From: Porpolomopsis calyptriformis
Lineage: Eukaryota > Basidiomycota > Agaricomycetes > Agaricales > Hygrophoraceae
Assembly: GCA_951640195.1 (NCBI GenBank)
Contig: OX621174.1
Coordinates: 1,550,001-1,614,000, forward strand
Length of the DNA: 64,000 nt
Direction: 5' to 3'
Both the position numbers and the translations under genes were made by a program. The notes beneath the pieces are model-generated. The model ran no database searches and was not told the DNA's origin. It saw only the letters and a program-made list of their open reading frames with translations. Below are positions 57,778 to 64,000 of this stretch, piece after piece; the stretch's first letter is position 1, and each line of letters starts with the position of its first letter.

Positions 57778-58090
57778 TCAAGAATGTTGGCCCTCGTACG
57801 AGAGCATCGCGCCCGAGACAAGAGGGTGTGTGGGGGGTGTTTGTCTAGAATCATCATATAGATATTGGTTTTTGAGAACACAGTGACAGACGAAAGCACC
57901 TTGTGGATGGAGATGATAGTTGTTTTGGTTCAAGTTGATCTGGTTAGGGAAGTGGATTACATGGGTGAAAACATGAGCTGGAATAACAACGTCAGACGGT
58001 TGTACCTACTTGTAATTACACACAGGAAAACAAAAAAAAATATCCAGACCGGACCACATTCATTCATTCCACCATTACTCAGTCGCCGCA
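57778..58090. other. Intergenic
   Basis: 313 bp between the NLR pseudogene and ERG24; nothing recognised. Confidence 0.4.
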
Positions 58091-59738
58091 TTAATACACG
58101 TAAGGAATGATTCGGTAAGAAACCGTTTGCTTGTACTTGTGCCAATCTTTCCCGTACCTACATTTGTGCGCATCAGAACGAAAGAACGGGTGGAGGTGGA
58201 AAATCAAATACTTTATCTCACACGCCTCGTCGTCCCTCCTTTGTCGGTGGATTAAGAGCACCGTAAAGTAGACGATGTAAAAGTAGGTGAGCGGAGAGTC
58301 GAAGCCTGTGGGAAGACACCAGGCGAGTGCCATCAGGAGGTCGCCGCTGCGTATGAGAGTTGGCTAAGAATTGGTTTGGGTTACGATACACGATGACACT
58401 CACAAGTAGTTCGGGTGGCGAGAACGACCCCACCATCCAGATGTGATAAGCTTGGAACCGTTTTCGGTCGTGATATATTGCAAGCCTTCGTAACATATCG
58501 TATTCACTCTCACAAACCACAAATTACACCGAAGCATCAAAACGCACCTTTTGGATTCTTCCCGTTTCTAAAATCGTTCTTTTCGCCATTGGAGGCTCTG
58601 AAAATGTAATAACCGACAAGGTTGGTAAAGGTGATGACCGCTGTCAACGCAGGACCGAGCTCAAGGGGCGTAAAGGCAAGGTAGCGTGCTTGGAGAGTGT
58701 ACACGAAGGGGACCCAGGAGAGGTCGCCGATTGACAGCATGAACCCGAAGCCATCGGTGGTGATGTCCATTGTAGTGAGTATCGCAGGCTGCATGTTGCG
58801 TCAGTGAGGGTATGGGTATGTGGAGCGGCGGAATTAATATTACCTCGTTGTAAAGCCCGTCTGCAACATACCAGATTTGGAACGCGAGGACGAGCCACAT
58901 AGAGTCTGTGACATGATTTAGCCCACCACGGCGGGTGGCTTGCTCGCATAACATGCTGATATTGACGAGGACCCAGAGGATGAGGCCGGGCCTGAGTTCG
59001 TTGAACGATTTGATGTCGAATGACCCAATGGAAGGGTTGAGTTCCCTCCCAATGAAGAACTAAGTCGATCTAAGATGGATGGCAAAAGGGATAAGGTAAG
59101 GGTGTCAACGCACGTCGTAGATGTGGTTTCCTGTGTTCCCACCCAGTGCTAGTAGCTTGCCTTGCCTGAAAGAGGAGGCATGGCAAGCCACAGCTTGCAG
59201 TGTAGCCATAAGGACCGATGCCGTGACAAATCCTATCCATCGTTCGTAGAGAAATGTGAATGATTGCGGCCCGAAGCGGATGATGTACCCCGATGTCAGA
59301 CCGAGTGTGAGCAAGAAGGTCGAAAATGCTGAGAGAAGGATGAACAAAATCATCAGGCGTGTTATTCAAAGGAGTATTACCGTTTATTTTATATTTCTTT
59401 CGTTCACCAGTACGAAGAACGACGCCTTCGATCCAATCACCAGGGACGATAGCCCATGAAAGGACGCAAAACGCGTACCAGGCGAAATAAAGAAGTGTGG
59501 CATGTGTGTCCCACAAGCTCGCCCACCAAACTGGATTCGAGAAGGCGTGAAGGGTGGTCTGTTTGAGTGTCTCGAGTGGGAGGCGGGGTGGGCAACCGCC
59601 TGAATGCTCTGAGCAGGCAAAGTAGAGGAAGTAGGTTGTGAAGGGGACGAAGAGGGTGACAAAAAGGGCACCCGGAGGACCGAAGAATTCGTAGGATTTT
59701 GTGCGTTGATTGAGGAGAGGTTTGGAATTGGAAGACAT
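58091..59738 (-). CDS. ERG24: Delta(14)-sterol reductase
   Basis: The start [25 protein letters not shown] (ATG 59738) carries the ERG24 FFGPPGA signature. Further conserved stretches across several introns are [62 protein letters not shown] and [14 protein letters not shown]. The sterol-reductase C terminus follows with [32 protein letters not shown] and [10 protein letters not shown]...RIIPYVY. It stops at TAA 58091-58093. A multi-span ER enzyme of about 440 aa, it reduces the C14-C15 double bond using NADPH in ergosterol synthesis after CYP51 and is a target of morpholine-type inhibitors. Apparently intact. Its start lies 75 bp from that of the divergent histidine kinase. Confidence 0.93.
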
Positions 59739-59813
59739 GGTGAGAGATAAGATGAGGAAACGGTTCTGCACGTGTTGAGCTTATTACCCTCCTCCTCCTC
59801 GCTGTCGTTGACG
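59739..59813. promoter_or_regulatory. 75 bp bidirectional promoter/leader between ERG24 and the histidine kinase
   Basis: Only 75 bp separate the two start codons (59738 minus, 59814 plus). The segment has a CTCCTCCTCCTCG pyrimidine tract on the plus strand and no TATA box. It is too short for two separate promoters with leaders, so transcripts probably overlap or start inside the neighbouring gene. Confidence 0.55.
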
Positions 59814-62800
59814 ATGACCAACATCGTCGACAATCAATCACCATCGTCTTCAACCTTTCTCCCGTATCTTGTCGCTCTCTTGTCCATCTATGAGCTTGGT
59901 CCTTCAGCGGCTCCAATCCCCAGATACGATGGCCCCACAGATAAACAGATGGATATCATCCTCAGGTCGCTCAGTGCAATGGCGAGACGGATGTACACTG
60001 CAGAAGACACGCTTGCTTCCATTAAAGCGTCCGAGAGCTGGCAATTGAACGGACCAGATACAAAAAAGAGACGAAGTGTGGGTGATATACCCTCCTTCAC
60101 CAACGAGCTTTCACCGCATTCTATCTATCATCACATCATCGCCAACGGTGAGTCCCACCCAAGCAACAATAATGGCACCACCGAACAGGACGTCGAAATG
60201 GAACCACGAGAAGACGACCATCCATCCACCATCCCCTGTCCACCCCCAAATGGCCGCCCGGAACATATCTCCCTCGAAAACCTCACAAGCTTTGCCCCAA
60301 CCAAGCACACCCGATACCTTTACACCACAACGGCCTCCGCGCCGGCCTCTTCCCATGGACATCACTCCACTTGCCCGACCTGCGGGAGGGTCACCACCGA
60401 CGCCACCACCATGAGACATGTGTACACCGACCCTTCTGTCGGTTTGTCTTCCGTTGCGTTCGAGAGCGGGATGAGTGCCGTCGAGGAGCTGCGGTTGCTC
60501 AAGGCACAAGTCCAAGATGTCGCTCGTGTTTGTAACGCCGTCGCTAGGGGTGACTTATCTCAGAAGATAACCGTGCCAGTACAGGGCGTTGTCATGGTCC
60601 AACTCAAAGACGTTATCAATACTATGGTGCGAATTACTCTATCATAATTCCATTGTACGCTACCGTTATATTGTACATAGGTCGATAAATTGGGACAGTT
60701 CGCTAAGGAGGTTACTCGAGTCAGTCAAGAGGTTGGCACAGAAGGGTAAGTGATCCTTTACCACCCCTCGTTGGCTGCAACATGCAGAATTACTATTTAG
60801 TAAACTCGGCGGACAAGCTCTTGTCCTCGACGTCGAAGGAACCTGGCGAGAACTCACAGGCGTAGTCAACAACCTTGCCGCTAATCTCACTAGTCAAGTC
60901 CGGTCGATTGCAAAAGTCACCAAGGCAGTCGCACTAGGAGACTTGTCCAAGCAGATCGAAGTGGATGCCCGCGGCGAGATCTTAGATTTGAAGAACACCG
61001 TGAACGGTATGGTCGTGCGACTCCGTGCGTTGGCGGCGGAAGTGACGAGGGTGACGCTGGAAGTAGGCAGTCAAGGGAAGCTCGGGGGGCAAGCGCATGT
61101 TCCAGACGTGGAAGGTGTTTGGTTCGAGCTTGTCAGGAATGTAAGTGTCTATTTTTGAGTTTTTGAGTGGATGTACGGTTGTCTTATCTCATTCTTATAA
61201 AAGGTCAATCGAATGTGCTCAAGTTTAACCGATCAAGTTCGCTCGATTGCTCATGTCACCACCGCTGTAGCCAAGGGCGACCTTACACAGAAGATTGAGA
61301 TACTTGTCGAGGGGGAGATGGCAACGCTCAAAGGAACTGTCAATTCTATGGTGGACCAGTTGAGTGCATTTGCGAGTGAGGTTACGAGGGTTGCTCTCGA
61401 GGTGGGGACTCAGGGAATACTCGGTGGTCAAGCTAGGGTTGAAGGGGTGCAGGGCACTTGGGCCGACCTGACGAGGAATGTTAATGTGCGTTTGTTCTAC
61501 TTTCTTGTGATTCTGTAAACACACGCCCCCTTCTCCAGAAAATGGCAAGCAACTTAACGGATCAAGTGCGTTCCATCTCAGAAGTGACGAAAGCCGTGGC
61601 GCTGGGCGACCTCGGGAAACTTGTGAACGTCGATGTGCAGGGCGAGATGCTCGATCTGAAGATGACTGTGAATTCCATGGTAGCCCAGCTGTCGACTCTC
61701 GCGAAGGAGGTGACTCGGGTATCACTAGAGGTGGGGACAGAGGGCATTTTAGGTGGGCAGGCGTTTGTTCCGGATGTACAGGGGACGTGGAAGGTGTGTT
61801 GTGTTCTGCGACTTTTTTTTTTCTCGCTCATTCTATCCCATAGGTTCTCACCGACAACGTGAACCTTATGGCGATGAACTTGACGAATCAAGTGCGCTCA
61901 ATCGCCGAGGTTACCAAGGCCGTTGCTGGAGGCGATTTGACGAAGAAGATCGAGGTAGATGTGAGGGGTGAGATTTTGGGACTGAAGGAGACGGTTAATG
62001 GAATGACAGAGAGTTTGAGCCTATTTGCTGATGAGGTTACGCGTGTGGCGAGGGAGGTCGGGACCGAAGGGCGATTAGGAGGGCAAGCCAGGGTTACGAA
62101 TGTCGGTGGGACTTGGAAGGTGAGGACCCTACCTCTTGTTTCTCACGAGGGCACTGATGTTGTTGGGTAGGACTTGACAGACAACGTGAATGTTATGGCT
62201 AACAATGTGTGTTTTCTTGTTTCTTTAGCACCGTATTCTGACATTTTCTTTCTGCTCTAGCTCACTTTGCAAGTCCGGACGATTGCCGTTGCGACCGTAC
62301 GTCCATCCCACTTTGAGCATTCGATCGTTGTCTTTAATGAGCCCATTTGCGCATTCCCTGCTCATATAGACCGCAGTAGCTCGTGGGGATCTCACGCAGA
62401 AGATCACTGGTGTGTCGGTCTCGGGCGAAATGTTAAGCCTCGTGAACACAATAAACGACATGATTGATCAACTGGCGATATTCGCTGCTGAGGTGAAGAA
62501 AGTAGCGCGCGAGGTCGGGACAGAAGGGAAATTGGGAGTGCAGGCTGAGGTTGGGAACGTGCAGGGTATTTGGCAGGAGATCACGTACGACGCCCGTCCC
62601 TGTGGTCCAAGTGGTACGCTTACTAATGGCTTCCGTGGTGGCAGATTATCTGTGAATACCATGGCGGGGAATTTGACAACTCAGGTTCGCGGGTTCGCGC
62701 AGATATCGGCGGCGGCCATGGACGGCGATTTCACGCGGTTCATCACAGTTGAGGCGAGTGGGGAGATGGACTCGCTCAAGACGCAGATCAATCAAATGGT

Positions 62801-64000
62801 TTACAATTTGAGGGATAGTATACAAAAGAATACCGCCGCGAGGGAGGCAGCTGAGTTGGCCAATAGGAGTAAGAGTGAGTTTTTGGCAAATATGTCGCAT
62901 GAGATCAGGTCCGTCTGTCTTTCGTTCGTTTTAGTTCTGGCTCTGATGCGAAGGTGATACTAGGACACCAATGAATGGGATTATTGGGATGACAGAGTTG
63001 ACGCTTGATAGTGACCTGAATCGATCACAGCGGGAGAGCCTTTTGTTGGTTCATAGTCTCGCGAGATCGCTTCTGTTGATCATTGACGACATTCTTGATA
63101 TATCGAAAAGTATGTCTCGGTTTACCCTTCATTGTATGTTGCCCTTCCTGAATTGTCTTCTTTCCACCCCTAGTCGAGGCGGGTCGTATGACTATGGAGG
63201 CAGTATCCTATTCTCTGCGCCAGACCGTTTTCGGTATCCTCAAGACGCTGGTCGTCCGTGCCTCACAGAATAATCTGGATCTTACCTACGACGTCGAAGC
63301 CGACATTCCTGATCACCTTATTGGCGACTCCCTGAGGCTGCGACAGGTTATTACCAATCTGGTTGGGAATGCCATCAAGTTTACGCCACCATCCAAGGTT
63401 CGCAAGGGTCACGTCAATTTGAGCACGCGACTGCTGGCCCGGGATGACCAGAGTGTCACTCTGGAATTTTGTGTCACAGACACAGGGATTGGGATAGCCA
63501 AAGATAAGCTTAATTTGATATTTGACACATTCTGCCAGGCGGATGGGTCTACTACGAGGGTAAGTACACCGATTCAGGTTGTTTTTGCGGGCTACGAGAA
63601 CTCATTCACCTGGTAGGAGTACGGGGGTACTGGTTTGGGCCTTTCCATCTCGAAGAGGTTGGTGTCGTTGATGCAGGGCAACATGTGGGTGGAGAGTGAG
63701 GTGTCGAAAGGGAGTAAATTCTTCTTCACTATCACATCGCAGATCAGCCAGACCTCGATGGAGAGCACGTTGGCGAAGATGGCACCTTTCAACAAGCGTA
63801 CGATCTTGTTTGTGGATACAGTGCGTGACACCACGGGAGTCTCGGATCGGATCCGGGAGTTATATTTGACACCATTCGTCGTACATGAAGTCAGCGACGT
63901 CGCGGATAAGGATCGCTGTCCACACATTGATACCATCGTACTGGACTCGCTCAACGTGGTATGTGTTTCTGCTGGTTGGGGTCACCCATGCTCACTGCGT
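59814..64000 (+). CDS. NIK1: Group III hybrid histidine kinase (HAMP-repeat, Nik1/Os-1 type), 3' end outside window
   Basis: Starts ATG 59814. After a roughly 220-residue Ser/Pro-rich N terminus come seven consecutive HAMP units (about 60490-62810), each with a core like [14 protein letters not shown] and a linker like GGQAxVxxVxGTW. The dimerisation/H box reads [21 protein letters not shown], with His at 62898-62900 and an intron directly after the following Arg codon begins. The kinase domain has [17 protein letters not shown] (N box), TDTGIGIA (G1) and [12 protein letters not shown] (G2). A degenerate receiver ([13 protein letters not shown]) starts before the window ends; the true receiver should follow beyond 64000. 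In fungi this kinase signals to the HOG MAP-kinase pathway and is the fludioxonil/iprodione target. Intact as far as seen. Confidence 0.95.

Noticed and set aside
60111..60515. Minus-strand ORF in the 5' region of the histidine kinase
   Set aside because: Antisense to the Ser/Pro-rich N terminus; no recognisable domain.

Overview
The window is nuclear DNA of a filamentous basidiomycete, most probably an Agaricomycete. The evidence is intron-dense genes with 45-75 bp GT-AG introns, an eIF1A gene split into micro-exons, and gene families typical of mushroom genomes (HNH_2 proteins, NB-ARC/TPR and NACHT/WD40 NLR-like genes, Crinkler-type effectors, PARP-UBC fusions, a group III histidine kinase). 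I cannot name the species.

1-15.3 kb is transposon territory. A decayed Ty3/Gypsy element (outer element, entering from the left edge) carries a complete 4.9 kb chromodomain Gypsy element (4319-9211) nested in the 3' end of its pol. The inner element has 360 bp LTRs, a TCATC target duplication, an 11 nt self-priming signal, an internal gag/protease deletion, and a separate 192-codon ORF whose N terminus copies the histone H3 K9 region. After it come the end of the outer pol, an antisense cysteine-cluster gene (9386-10725), a probable outer 3' LTR, a ruined unidentified stretch, and a 451 bp Tc1/mariner-like MITE (14878-15328).

15.5-27.3 kb is a conflict/defence-like block: a Crinkler-type P-loop/nuclease effector gene (15584-17944), a gene fusing an RNAi-type RNA-dependent RNA polymerase to an SF1 (Upf1/Hrr1-like) helicase (18221-24090, with one base missing from the reading frame), and an NB-ARC/TPR NLR-like gene (24219-27278, minus).

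27.7-64 kb is mostly ordinary chromosome: VIT/vWA protein (-), secreted CBM19-like protein (+), TatD nuclease (-), HMG-box factor (+), HNH_2 protein with a triplicated N terminus (+), eIF1A (-), Lunapark (+) and a broken direct duplicate of it, a second HNH_2 protein (-), a possible PD-(D/E)XK protein (-), TMEM184/OSTalpha-like membrane protein (+), a single-pass membrane protein (-), a PARP-UBC fusion (-), a NACHT-WD40 pseudogene (-), Delta14-sterol reductase ERG24 (-), and the 5' part of a seven-HAMP group III hybrid histidine kinase (+) running off the right end. ERG24 and the kinase are divergent with only 75 bp between start codons.

Exon boundaries were worked out by hand from splice signals, phase and conserved motifs. 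Where lengths are given, the exon sum is a multiple of three. No tRNA, rRNA or CRISPR array was seen.
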